Shown here: in pieces, positions 10,556 to 21,868 of the stretch
Layout: each line of letters starts with the position of its first letter
Position numbering within the stretch: the first letter of the stretch is position 1
NCBI GenBank assembly: GCA_947683625.1
Contig: CANTUR010000793.1
Location: forward strand, 310,001 to 374,000
From: Mallotus nudiflorus
Taxonomy: Eukaryota; Streptophyta; Magnoliopsida; Malpighiales; Euphorbiaceae
Length of the DNA stretch: 64,000 nt
Reading direction: 5' to 3'
The notes under the pieces: generated by a model
Databases searched by the model: none
The model's input: only the letters and a program-made list of their open reading frames with translations
Told to the model about the DNA's origin: nothing
Position numbers and translations under genes: made by a program

Positions 10556-11557
10556 ACTATGTTTAGCTAGAAAGTTCAATTCATGGCATTCTATGGACCT
10601 TCATGGATTTTGTTCACCTAATAAGACCATCATGTAATCCCCTCCATAATCACCAACACAAAAGAATAAATAATGATTAGTGAATAAAATAACAATAAAA
10701 AATTTAATATTATTGAAATTTAATATAATCAAAATAATAAAATAAAATAAAAATAAAAGAAGGGAGGAAAGAAGATGATGATTATGGATGCAAAATGAGT
10801 TGCCCCTCAAACTAGGATAAACCATCGTTGTTTGTTAAGTAAGTCTTTAAAAACTTATCATTCTTCTTCTCAAAAGTCTATCGCTCCTTACTTCAAAAAA
10901 AACTAGTAAATCACAGAAAATATATATTATTTTTTTGTACTACCAAAAGCCAAAAAGTGCAAGAAAAGAAAGGTCCTTTAAAGAAAGTTCCAGTGTTGTT
11001 CCTCTCTATCCCGTCTATGTGTGTTTTTTTATGTATTATTCCCCTTTTATGAGAGCTTAAGCTAGTCTTTTATAGAAAAACCTAGCTAAAAAATGCATCC
11101 TCCTATGACTTGTTTTTCATAGAGTTCTAATTTTAAAAGGACTTTAATTTCCTAAAAATTTAGATAAATACTATTTGACCAATTAAAATTCAGGAAACCA
11201 TATTTTTTTATTGAAATAAAATAAAAATAAAATAAAAAATCAGACGGAACATGCATAATTCCAACCGAAATTATGTAATTTTGATCAAAATTACAAAATT
11301 CCAATCGGAATTATAGAATTCTAATCTCTCTTTTTTTACTTTTAATTACAAAAAGACTCCTGAAAGAACTTAAACTTTTCAAATAAGTCCTAAAAATTAC
11401 AATTAATTCCTTAAAAAAATCAATTAAACTCTTTTGAAAATATATTTAGACTTTTGAGGTTTCAAACTTCAAGTATTAAAGATGTATTTATAACATTTTC
11501 ATCATCGAAGTCCTTTATTGCATCCACACTTCATCATCTCGAAATTAGGTGTTTACT
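10556..11557 (-). repeat. Inverted, truncated Tat LTR (first half only)
   Basis: Read on the minus strand from 11557, this matches the first half of the 8425-10555 LTR: the cacctaatttcgaga start, a three-unit palindrome array (11257-11312), the TATA box, and the block around catcatgtaatcccctcc (10630-10650). Homology runs up to 10556, directly beside the end of the gag-only element. The missing half may lie left of the window if that element inserted into this LTR. Confidence 0.75.
11257..11312. repeat. U3 palindrome array, three units, 20-bp period
   Basis: The units are AATTCCAACCGAAATT (11257-11272), AATTTTGATCAAAATT (11277-11292, a perfect palindrome) and AATTCCAATCGGAATT (11297-11312). 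The central unit has CC/GG replaced symmetrically by TT/AA, so the palindrome is preserved. Confidence 0.75.
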
Positions 11558-12013
11558 AAAAAAAATCAAAAGAAAACACTACAACCAAATAGGATAACAA
11601 CGAAAGAATCCAAATGATAAAAGTAAATCAATTCACTACATCTCAATTAGATCCAACTCACCTATAAGAAATTAAAAAAATCAAAATAATCTCTATAAAA
11701 CAAATAATCTCTTCTTCAATTCCTTTCAATCTTCTAACAGAAAGAGCACCTATTTGAAAAATCTCTTCTCCAATTCCTTTTATCATCATAACTTTTTCAC
11801 TTTTTGCTTATAAATAATAGCAAAGATAAATATGCATAATGATGAAAATGACGATGACAGTGAGGTAAAATCCATCATATCTATTAGCATTGTCAATACA
11901 TCTACTTCCATCATCTACTGCCTTCCAATATTAACCTACTCAAATATGTAACTGGTATGCTTGTTGTAACCAGAAATTATTTTGCTCATCAATTGACAGA
12001 AATGTGGGGTAAT
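11558..12013 (-). other. Probable 3' flank of the U-box/ARM pseudogene
   Basis: AT-rich DNA without coding signals, downstream of the minus-strand ARM-repeat remnant. It is not similar to the surrounding transposons. It may be old 3' untranslated sequence of the gene, but nothing proves this. Confidence 0.35.
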
Positions 12014-12535
12014 CTAGTAAAAAAAATCAACCCATAGAATGAGCTTTAATAAACATCCAGCTTTTCTCTTGGCTTTATTAGTGCCACTTTCTGAAAGTTC
12101 CGTCAGTGCTTCTTCTGCACCAGATTCCATTGCTAGCTTAAACTGTTCTAAATCACTAGCATATAGTCACCACAAGACAGTTGCAACATTCTCCCTATTG
12201 CATGGAGAACCAGTTTTAATGACCTCCATTAAAATAAGAATTGGATTAGCCTTGCCAATTCATATTTTCCCTTCTTAATGGCTTACAACAATTACAAGGA
12301 TTACCAATGCTTTATCCACCATTCCACCTCTAACATCCTTAAGTAACTGCATCAGGGAAGGCACAATGCTAGCCCTTATAGCTCTTACCCTATTTGCCTG
12401 ATAAATTGAAAGATTAAATATAGCAGTGGTAGCCCTTACAACTCCATTCTCGACCACCATTTCCAACAAATCACTTACCTCAACGATGCAATAAACCCAA
12501 ACTAAATTAAAAAAAAAAACCATTTCCAACATCAC
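12014..12535 (-). pseudogene. Remnant of a U-box/ARM-repeat E3 ubiquitin ligase (PUB-type), C-terminal part
   Basis: Plant PUB-ARM proteins join a U-box, which recruits the E2 enzyme, to armadillo repeats that bind substrate. Only the last ARM repeats are present here, on the minus strand. The block TAIFNLSIYQANRVRAIRA then IVPSLMQLLKDV-GGMVDKAL (12305-12430) is the characteristic PUB ARM signature. After a frameshift near 12270 the next repeat follows (MEVIKTGSPCNRENVATVLW), then a stop, then LTELSESGTNKAKRKAGCLL near the C-terminus. No U-box and no N-terminal repeats are found. The segment keeps host-like, non-transposon sequence and ends at a stop at 12014-12016. It could be a decayed local gene or a fragment carried by a Mutator-like element. 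Confidence 0.8.
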
Positions 12536-13200
12536 CTGCTTTGTCTCCTTTTTCTCTTGCTTTCTCGATTTGGCCGGTTCAAATTTGAAATGAAATTAAA
12601 ACTAGCTAAGCACAAGTCATTAACATCCTCAAATATGGAACCACCAGAGTCGACAATTATGAAGAAGTGGCAAACCAAAAGCATTTCTACTACTTCTAAA
12701 ATGGTTCAAATTTGCAATTCTAGCATAGAAATGATGTTATTTCTATTGCTTTTAAAGATGAGCTGAGATGAAAGGAGATTGATAGGGAAGAGGGGCAATT
12801 GAACATGATGGAGATTTCAAGAAGGAAAGGCAGAAGTGAATGATTAAAGAAAAAGAGGAATGGAGAATTTGTGAATGAAGAACAAAGAATAGGAGAATGT
12901 ATGGATTTAAGGACTGTAGTTAATTAAGGATTTAGGGTTTTAAGTTCTTTTTTTATTGAGTTAAAAGTGTTGGACCCACCTCAGTGACATGGAAGCTGAG
13001 TAGACACATACGTGGAGCATATTCTGAAAATATTACTATTTCGGTTGACATGTCAGTAATTTTTCTCCAGAAATCATTAAGAGATTATGATATGAAATAA
13101 AAATAGAAATTAAGTAATCGAAAAGAAAAAAATTAAAAATCTAGTACCATCTTGAAATAAGGGTCAAAGTTATAGTACCAACAATGCAACAAACCCTATT
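12536..13200. other. Unassigned DNA, possible 5' part of the ARM fragment and a terminal-repeat-like motif
   Basis: There is no convincing coding sequence. On the minus strand pyrimidine-rich DNA at 12780-12900 could be an old 5' leader. At 13140-13200 a block reading 'gtaccatcttgaaataagggtcaaag' then 'ttatagtaccaacaatgcaa' resembles terminal sequences I associate with plant Mutator-like elements. This is from memory only, and no partner end was found. Confidence 0.3.
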
Positions 13201-13710
13201 TAAATGATCATGTTATCTTGTTTCTTTTTGTCTTTAACTTTTATTTTAGCATATTTGCAATGTTAGGCCTTATTTTTTTACTTTACCCCTTCAAATTTAG
13301 TAAATTTATATTTCTTATCATGACTTAAAGGGGAGAAATGTAGAAATATATTATAAAATTTTGATAAAGGTCCTTTATGTTCATTCATTTTGTATAATTT
13401 TTTTAAGATGTATGATTTCTAAAGTCATGTTATTTATGCTATATTTTCCATGCTCTGATATGCTTTCAAATTCTTGGATATGTTATGATAATTTAATTTT
13501 TTTTATATACTCTAATACATGATAAAATATTTGTATTAAATTCATGCATATATGAAGGGGGAGCAAATTATTTTTCAACTCTTATTTAATTTGAAAAGGG
13601 GAGCTATTTTATATAGCATATATCTATTCATGTTATTGATTTTTAACACACACACACACACTTTATTTATTATTTATCAAATTTATTTTCAAAGCCAAAA
13701 AGGGGGAGAT
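13201..13710 (+). mobile_element. 3' untranslated end of a Ty1/Copia (SIRE/Maximus-like) element
   Basis: The segment has recurrent purine runs (aaggggagaaatg at 13328, aaggggggagc at 13555, gaaaaggggagc at 13593) and finishes with AAAAAGGGGGAGA (13697-13709), a classic Copia polypurine tract immediately before the LTR start TGTTGA. No gag or pol is left; upstream sequence is unrelated. Confidence 0.6.
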
Positions 13711-14812
13711 TGTTGACCATTTGCATGATTAAACTCCTAATTTTGACTTTAACAAACAATTTAGGATACTAACGGTTTCATTTAAGTGTGTAGGAATTTG
13801 ATTTAATCTTCAAGGTTATTCATTCAAGATTGGAGATTAAAAAAATACTCTATTTAAAGGGTATTTACATGTACTTTAACAAAGAAAATAAATTAATACA
13901 AGTGCCTAAGTTAAATGAATGAAATTAGACTCAAAAGAAGTAACATTTTCAACTTACAATGGTCTGCTCATGAGCCAGCCATGAGCAACCTTCTCTGTCA
14001 CCCATTTTTTAACTTCTAAGAGTTACCTAGTCAATGCCAATCATGAGGGTAAGGTAGTCCTGACAACTCACAATGGGTAGATTCAAACTAAATTCAAATA
14101 CAACGGCTCTTATCATAAGCCAAGACTTGCTCCTCACGATTATGAGCAGTGTTCTAACATAAATAATTCTAACCAAAGCTTGAAGACTTTATGGACATAA
14201 TTATTGGCTTAAACAGCCATAATATAGAAGCTCAATTTCTATAAATGCTATGGTGTTTTCATTCTTAATAAGTTACACACTTTGATTATCAAAAAACTCT
14301 ACTAAGCATTTAATTAAGCATAAATTTTCTTTCTATCAAATTCTTGTATTTGTTTAACTCTTATGAGAGTTGGTTATGTTTTAGAAATAGAACTTCATCT
14401 TCATTAAATTCTTGGTTATGTTTAACTCTTGTGAGGTATATTACTAGTGGAATTGGTTTAAGTGTTTAGCCATTAAAACACTTAGGAATTAGTTTAAGAG
14501 TGAGTCTAGAAACTCTTATTTATTTGGTTGAAGAGTTAGCCTTCAAACTCTTGATTGTGTAAGGTTTAAGAGTGAGCCTCAAACTCTTGTGTAATCTCAA
14601 TCTTATGAATAAGATTACGGATACTGAAAATCCTAACTTGAAGATAAGTTAGGTGGAGATGTAGGATTGTTGAGAATCTAAACTCCTTAAATTTTAGTGT
14701 TCATATTCTTTATACTCTATTCTCTTTTAATTCTTGATTAATTCTTTTAATTTTCTTTCAATTCTCAAAATCATTCAATAGCCCTATTCAGCCCTCCCCC
14801 CTCTAAGGCTCT
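13711..14812 (+). repeat. Copia 3' LTR (about 1.1 kb)
   Basis: It starts TGTTGACC directly after the purine tract and ends near the 'gccctcccccctctaaggctctttt' block typical of SIRE-type LTR ends. Several internal short repeats built on 'aactcttgtgag/aaactcttg' (14350-14590) are visible. The right end abuts a Gypsy integrase reading frame, so this Copia end either inserted into or recombined with that element. No target duplication can be tested because the Copia 5' end is absent. Confidence 0.65.
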
Positions 14813-16470
14813 TTTAAAAGCCAATGGTAGTGCCAGATGCACTTAGTCAAAAATCAACAAGAAATTTAAAATATATACGCATGACAAAAGTACCATTATT
14901 AATTGAAATAAGAAGTTTGGATGCAAAGTTTACTTTAGAGGCTTCAGGAAGCAATTTGGCCACTTTAAAAGTAAGGCCATTACTTATGGAAAGAATTACA
15001 CAAACAATTAGTCAATTATAAAGCAAAAAAGTTATACAAAGATATTAAATATGGGAAGAAGAAGGAAGTGACTTGTGATAATAATAGAGTGTTAAGCCTT
15101 AAGAAGAGAATATTTGTTCTAAATATGGTTAACTTAGTAAGGGAGATTTTAGAGGAAGCTTATTGCGTTGCTTATGCAAAGCATCCAGGTGGTATAAAAA
15201 TTTATAAAACTCTAAAGGAACATTATTTATGGTAAGGGATAAAGAAAGATATATTGGATTATGTTTTTAAGTGTTTAACTTGTCAACAAGTTAAAGCAGA
15301 GCATAAGCATCCAGCTAGTTTATTGTAATCTCTACCCATATCAGAATGGAAATAGGAGCATATAACTATGGATTTTGTGATTGGTTTGCCAAGGACTTAG
15401 ACGAAATGATATTGTATGGTTAATTGTGGATCAATTGACCAAGTCAGAGCATTACTTGCCAATTAAGATATGTTATATTCTGAATAAGTTAGTGAAACTA
15501 TACATTAAAGAAGTGATAAGACAGCATGATATGCTAATATCAATTATGTCAGATCGAGACCCGAGATTTGCTTCATAATTTTGACTGAGATTACAAGAGG
15601 CTTTAGGTACTAAATTAAAATTTGGTATTGCTTTCCATCCCTAAATGGATGGACAGTCAGAAAGAACTATACAAGTACTTAAAGACATATTAAGAGCTAG
15701 TGCTTTAGACTTTAGTTGAAACTGAGATAAAGAAGTACCACTACTGGAATTTTCTTATAATAACAGTTATCAGAGTAGTATAGATATGGCACCGTTTAAC
15801 AATTATCAGAGTAGTATAGATATGGCACCATTTGAGGCTTTTTATGGTAAGAAGTGTAGAATACCAATCTACTAGGAAGAGGTTGGAGAAAGAAAAGCAT
15901 TGGGTCCAAAATTGGTCCAAATGACCACTGATAATATCCAAATGATTCGTGTTAATCTCAAGGTAGCTTAAGATAGAAAGTGGAGCTATGTAAATCTCAA
16001 GTGAGCCAATATTGAGTTTAATGTGGGTAATGAAGTATTTTTGAAGATATCGCCATGGAAGGGTGTGATTAGATTTGCTAAACAAGGGAAATTAAGCTCA
16101 AGGTTTATTGGACCATATGAGGCAGTGGAATGAGCTAGGCCTATAGCATACTAGTTGGCATTACCACCCAAATTAGCTGAAGTGCACGATGTGTTTCATG
16201 TATCGATGTTGAGAAGATACTAAAGCAATCATTGCGTTACAAGAATAACATGTAGAATTGAAGGAAATTTTGAGCTATAAAGAGGAATTTATAGCTATTT
16301 TAGCTAAGGATCAAAAAGTTCTGAGAAACAAGGTTATTCCTTTAGTTAAAGTGTTATAGAAAAACCATTCTTGGGAAGAGGCAACAAGGGAAAGAGAAAA
16401 AGACATTAGGCAACAGTACCTAAACTTGCTATCTTCATTTATTAAGGTAAGACTGCCATCCAAATTTTGA
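14813..16470 (+). pseudogene. pol: Chromovirus (Tekay-like) integrase and chromodomain-like pseudogene
   Basis: The remnant begins at the RNase H/integrase junction (KAN then VVPDALSQKS, 14813-14850). The HHCC zinc domain is at about 15170-15300 (HPGGIKIYKTLKEHY, CLTCQQVK). The catalytic core follows: MDFVIGLPR (first Asp, about 15365), SIMSDRDPRF (second Asp, about 15545) and GQSERTIQVL (Glu, about 15655). The C-terminal part has IGPYE, then HDVFHVSMLRRY near 16190. A chromodomain-like tail has IPLVKVL-KNHSWEEATRERE near 16340-16400, which in relatives binds methylated histone H3. A local duplication of about 30-35 bp occurs at 15760-15830 (aacagttatcagagtagtatagatatggcacc repeated). Many stops and frameshifts make it non-functional. 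Confidence 0.85.
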
Positions 16471-16483
16471 GGATGAAATTCTT

Positions 16484-16672
16484 TTTAGAGGGGAAGAATT
16501 ATAACATCTATGTCCTCACATTATTAAAAATAAGTAATTAAATTAAGCCTTAGAATGATTGATCAAATAATTAATCAAAGGAGCTTAATTGTATAAATAA
16601 ATAAAATAATAAGGACTTAAGTGTGAGAAGATGTTAGATAAAGGATTTGAAATGAATTTTCAGAAGTAAGGT
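16484..16672 (+). repeat. Polypurine tract and truncated 3' LTR start of the Tekay-like element
   Basis: TTTTTAGAGGGGAAGAAT (from about 16482) precedes TATAACATC at 16500, from TGTAACATC by G-to-A, the usual Tekay LTR start. Only about 173 bp of LTR remain before a Tat LTR fragment begins. Confidence 0.6.
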
Positions 16673-17345
16673 TGTAAGCACCCAATTTCGGGATGATGAA
16701 GTATGGATACGATAGAGGACTCCAATGATGAAAATATTATAAATAGGTCTTCAACACTTGGAGTTTGAAACTTCAAAAGTCTAAATGCATTTCCAAAGGA
16801 GTTTAATTGTTTTTAAGGACTTAATTGTAATTTGTTTAGGACCTAATTAAAAAGTTTAAATTCTTTCAGGGGTCTTTTTATAATTAAAAGTTGAAAAAAG
16901 ATTATCAAAATTACATAAAACAAATCGAAATTATATAATTTCAATCAGTTATGTAATTCTTATCAAACCTATGTAATTCCAGTTAAAACTATATAATTCC
17001 AATCAGAATTATATGTTTTCTGTCTGTTTTTTTATTTTTATAGCAAATAAAAAATCTATTTCCTAAATTTTGATTGGTCAAATAATATCTTAAATTCCTT
17101 TTTGGGATTTATCTAAATTTTTAGGAAATAAAAAAAATCCTTTTAAAACTAAAACTCTATCATTAAAAAAGAAAAAATCACACTAGGATACATCTTTTAG
17201 TTAGGGTTTCTCTATAAAAACCCAGCTAAAACTCACATGAGGGGAGCTCTCTCTTTCTTGGCAGAATTTCTTTTTAGAGGCTCTCACTTTTTCTTATGCA
17301 GTATTCAAAAAATATTTTTTGTTAAGTATTTGTTCTTTGAGCAAG
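16673..17345 (+). repeat. Tat LTR fragment (5' third)
   Basis: It begins exactly at an LTR start (TGTAAGCACCCAATTTCGGG) and is colinear with 8425-9060. It includes five decayed palindrome units (about 16917-17010) and a TATA box at 17213-17220. It stops where the inverted hAT transposase begins. The undamaged TGTAAGCACCC start shows the ancestral sequence of the family. Confidence 0.8.
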
Positions 17346-19062
17346 TAACAGGAAAATCATGATGCAATTGAAAATTGCATCTTCCATAAATAATAGACCA
17401 ATAATGCTTATGATATTGACAATTTTCTTTAATGGCCATCTTGCATATGTCCATTGCATCATATAAAAATCCCATTACTGGTTTATCATCCCCATCAATT
17501 AGCCTTAATGTTTTCAGAAGAGGTTCTTGAACTTTAAGTAATTCTTTTGCATTTTGCCAAAATAGTCTTCCTTCACTTGTTATTGCTGATATAGTTTCCT
17601 TGAGTTCAACGACTATTGGATTTGACATTCTTCCATATATGGAATTCACCCATGTAGGTGAATCAAACATATTCCTCAAATTAATACGTTGACAGACAAT
17701 ACTCTCCAACGCAAAAAAATTGGTAGTAATTCTAGTAATGCCAGGTCAAAGTAGCTTTCTACCATATGTAAATTTCTTCATATCATTTATTACCCAATTA
17801 TAATTATAAATAAATTGGTGATTTTCTTCCTTTTTGCAATGCAATGACTTTTGTGACTTTTTTACTTCTCTTCCCATTATCTTCTAAAATGAGATTAATA
17901 CAATGAGCACTACATGCTATCCAATACATATAATGACACTTATTCATGAGCATTTTTACTATTGACTTAATTGCAACATCATTATCAATAACAATTTGGA
18001 CAACCTTATTAAATCCAACTTCTTCGATAACCTTTAACATTAATTGAAAGTAACAATGTCCATATTTCTTCTCAAATCAAACACATTCACTGACTTATAA
18101 AAAATCATGCTCGATTTGAATAAACAAGAAAATTAATAATGGACATTTTTGTTACACCTGTCCATGCATCACATAATATAAACACACCTTTTAACTTCTA
18201 AATACTTGCAAATGATGCAATATATTCTTTCATTAATTGATATTTCCTTACCAACCATACCTCTACAATCGAATAAGCTGTCAGAGGTGGAAGTTTGATC
18301 CAACTTTTGAAGTAACTCTAGGTAAAGTTTATGTCTAAGGTGATTCAAAAATTGCAAATGGTAGTCTATTGTGAACCACAAATCAACCAAAGGTATTCAT
18401 TAACTTCTCTTTACTTTTCTTAAACCAATCCGATTGTATTTTGGTTTGCTTCTTTCTTTCCCTTTTAATCTCTAAATCCACTTCAACAACTCACAATCTT
18501 TTAACTAGTGTTGATAATTGAGGAGGAGCAAATCTAGAAGATTGCAGATTGTTGACTCATAGAGTTTGCATATCATGAGTGTTTCTAACACTGAAAGAGT
18601 TACCTAACATTCACTTTCTTTGTTAACTACTGTTAGATCCACCTACATCATAGTGAAAACACCTTCAGTCATTTTATATGAATCAATTTTAAATTGTTGA
18701 AGGCTTTGTTGCCTAGCATATTGTATTATTGTATCTTACTCCTCTTCATCATCACTACTGTTATATTGTCCACTCTCATCCATTTGTACAATTTCTTCCT
18801 CAAGTTGTTATTTAACAAATTTTTTTTTTTTTGCTTGGCTTGCCATTCTAGAATAAGTTTTTTTAGATCTTCTCTCATAACGCATGGCACTTTTGGACAT
18901 TTTGCGACATCACCATCAATTCCTACTAAATTTTACTTAAATCTTGTTATTCCACTAGTAACCACACACCCATAAAAATTATAAGTCATTTTAGATATAT
19001 TATTGTCATTAAGGTAGTAAATTTCCATCCAATATCATCATTGGGCTTGCCATCTTTTCCTT
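17341..19062 (-). pseudogene. hAT transposase (BED + DUF659) pseudogene, truncated C-terminus
   Basis: hAT transposases cut and paste DNA. On the minus strand this one starts with a BED zinc finger region (about 18830-19060) in which the first Cys positions read Tyr (TYNFYGC, then GDVAKCPKVP). The DUF659 region follows: SIINFLVYSNRA near 18110, VVQIVIDNDVAIKS and WIACSAHCINLILEDNGKRSKKV at 17850-18010. The segment after it (17341-17709) includes VNSIYGRMSNPIVVELKE and ends at HHDFPV. The C-terminal dimerisation domain is missing because a Tat LTR fragment abuts. The other copy, 34262-37447, is longer. Stops and frameshifts are frequent. Confidence 0.8.
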
Positions 19063-19101
19063 TCTTTCATATTAACAAATCTACATAAAGAAAAAATAAA
19101 C

Positions 19102-19132
<31 letters not shown>

Positions 19133-20985
19133 TAAATATATGCACTAATTGTCTAAATAGTAATGATAGTATCTTATACCTAAATTGGTGGCACACTTTT
19201 TCTAAATAATGGGGAAGAGGACCGAAACATGCCACAGAAAGACTATACTGAGACAAAGATGGGCTGTCAAGAATGTAGAGGAGGTAAGATGGGCAGTTGG
19301 TCAGATCTAGTATGGATCGTACATGGATGATAGTTGGAGTTGGTGGCTCTTTTAGGGTTCCCTAATCTAGGATCACTAGGGAAAAGGATATTTTTTTTAA
19401 GTTGTTTGTAAATTTTTTTTTTTTAACGTTTTCTTTAAAACTCAAAGGAGGTAGAAAATTATAGATGTGCTTTTTGGCCAACCAAGTACCAACAAGTGTT
19501 CTACAGGTTGAAAATAATAAAAAATATCTATGCAACTTTTAGTTATTATTTACTTTGTATCATTCCAATTTTTAATAGTATAGTCACAACTTGCAATGAT
19601 TGAAAAATTGAAGACATTCACTCAATTGAATTTTGTCCATCTAGTTTGTATGGTATCAATAATTTCTATGTAATTTTATCTCCATGAAGTTTGCATGTTT
19701 TGGAAAAGAATCTATACAATTATTCCTTCTTCCAATAATTTATCTATTGTAATTATTTATACAATATAAAAATGAATATATATAATTAAAAGATACATAT
19801 ATAAATACACACACACACAAATAACAATAATTTTTCACAAATAAATTAAAAATTAAAAAAATTACATTAAATATCATTATAAATGGTTTAATAAATACAT
19901 TGATAACTAAAATTAAAAATAGTCCTAAAAAATTCAAATTGTATTTATTTACAATAGTCTTTAAAAAATAACTACAATGTTAAATTTGTTTTACTCATTT
20001 GAAAAAAATAATTTTGTTTTACCAAATAATTACAAAGTAATTATATTAAAAACAAATAAAAAGAAACTAAACAATAGGGCCCAAAATTCCCTTTTCGACT
20101 ACTTCTTTTTCTTAAGCCCATTCTTATTTTTCTTTTTCTTTTTTTCTTCTTAGGCTGTAGGTTCTTCTTCTTCTTGGGCTACAAGCTCTTCTTCTTTTTC
20201 TTCATTTTTCTTCACGTTTGGACAGTATCAACGATGCACCTTACAAAATGGCAAATAACAGTCATTATGGCCGATTCAGCTAGTATCATGGCCGATTCAT
20301 CCACTAAATCCATTAAGCCATATATACCCTTTCCAATCTAGCAAAATCTCATATTGCCTCCTCTGTTTTTCATTATAAAAATTTTAATACGCACATTATT
20401 GGAAATTTTTTAATACCCTGATGGCAGGCTGTGTGTGTATGGGGATTTATGAATAATTAAAAAAAACTTTGATTTTACATATAATTCATAAGTTCATTAT
20501 TATCCAAAAGAAAACATTATTCTACTATGATTATGTGTATGATATGAGTTCATAATTAAACATTGAATAGATTATAATTGATAATATTACATACTTGAGT
20601 GTGTTATATTTCATAGGATATTATATTATTCATTTATTAAGTTGCAGGGTCACCCATCTATTATTTTTCGGGATTAGAAGAACTATAGTTGGTCTCAAAG
20701 AAAAATTTGCATCAGTTGCACTAGCATTGTGTCAAGTGGGTAAATAAGGGGTCATCCTCAAGTTTTTTTTTTAAACATGACGTGCCTAGTGAATTTAGTT
20801 ATCTTGTATTAAGGCTAGCGTATTATATGTGTATAACATAAGGAATAATGTGAGCTACTTGATGTTGTAAGCTCTTTTTACGTGTGCATATATTGACTTG
20901 TGAGCTAAAGTTAGACATTAATGGATATGTTATGCATTCATCATTTTTATACAATGTATGTCTAACATCCTTAACAGGTGTCATA
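19063..20985 (+). other. Non-coding part of left arm: hAT 5' region and Tekay LTR end
   Basis: It contains TA/CA microsatellites (19103-19132, 19808-19820), a pyrimidine-rich stretch (20100-20215), and the final part of a Tekay 5' LTR that ends GGTGTCATA at about 20985 (GGTGTTACA before decay). All of it is mirrored in 32245-34261. I see no gene. Confidence 0.6.
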
Positions 20986-20990
20986 TTTAG

Positions 20991-21000
20991 TGGTATCAAT
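20991..21000 (+). promoter_or_regulatory. Tekay primer-binding site (initiator tRNA-Met), left arm
   Basis: TGGTATCAAT follows the LTR end by five bases. The canonical plant sequence is TGGTATCAGAGC. The mirrored copy is at 32231-32240. Confidence 0.6.
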
Positions 21001-21103
21001 GCATAGTTTAAAATCCCTTAGGATAGAAATATGAATGCATATACATGTTACGAATACACATAAGTGTTAAGAATTAAGACTAAGTGTTTGTATTTTGAAT
21101 AAG

Positions 21104-21868
21104 ATGAATAGGGAGGGTCCAACTATAGATCTTATTAGCCCAAGTAAGTATGAGTCTGTGTATGGAGTTGAGCATACAATTGTACCACTACAACTAGCTC
21201 AGGATTACCACTACTAATGTAGCAATTTCTTAAGTCTTTACAACAAGCTATACAGCCAGTGGTACAGATAGTTAAACGAGTAGCCATTCAACTAGTCAAA
21301 TAACAGTAATGCAACCAATGGCAAAAGCTAGAGAAACAAAGGTTAAAGATAAAACTTATAACAGGCTGGGAAAATAAAGAGCTATAGAATTTGAGGGAAC
21401 TACCGATCCTGAGGTAGTAGAAGAATGGTTACAAGAAATAGATAGGTTGATGGATAGGTTGGATTGCACACCGGAGCAAAAGCTGAAATATGTTGTATCA
21501 TTATTGAGGAAATCAACCTCAGATTGGTGGGATATGATTCTAGGAAGTAAAAACAGACCTAGGACCTTGACTTGGGATGACTTTCTTAGAGAATTTATAA
21601 ATAAATACACACCATCAATGTATAAAGATCAAAAGAAAATAGAGTTTCTGAGCTTAGAATAAGGAAACACGATAGTACTAGAATATGAGATGTAATTCTC
21701 TTGGTTATCAAAGTATGCATTGGAAGAAGTGACTATAAAGGACGTACAATAGAGATAGTTTGAGAAAGGATTGAGAATGGATATCCAAGAAAATATTTCC
21801 TTGAAGCCACAAAGTTATAGTGCTTTATTAAAGGCTGCACTGAGGGTGGAAGAGTGTTTGACTGAGAA
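21104..21868 (+). pseudogene. gag: Tekay-type gag pseudogene (left arm), cut by a hAT insertion
   Basis: The start at 21104 gives MNREGPTIDLI. After broken frames, the gag core at 21380-21660 is well preserved: GTTDPEVVEEWLQEIDRL, KLKYVVSLLRKSTSDWWDMI and FLREFINKYTPSMYKDQKK, which is the retrotransposon gag domain pattern. The frame continues with stops to RVEECLTENK, where the terminal repeat of a hAT element starts at 21869. The zinc knuckle lies beyond the insertion and is not present in this arm. The right-arm copy (31361-32127, minus) is interrupted at the identical position. Confidence 0.8.

Noticed and set aside
10601..10825. Minus-strand 74-codon hydrophobic frame
   Set aside because: It lies inside the inverted Tat LTR and corresponds to non-coding LTR sequence in the other copies.
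20991..21000. tRNA gene at the TGGTATCA sequence
   Set aside because: Only the primer-binding complement is present; there is no cloverleaf or internal promoter boxes. I saw no convincing tRNA or rRNA gene in the window.
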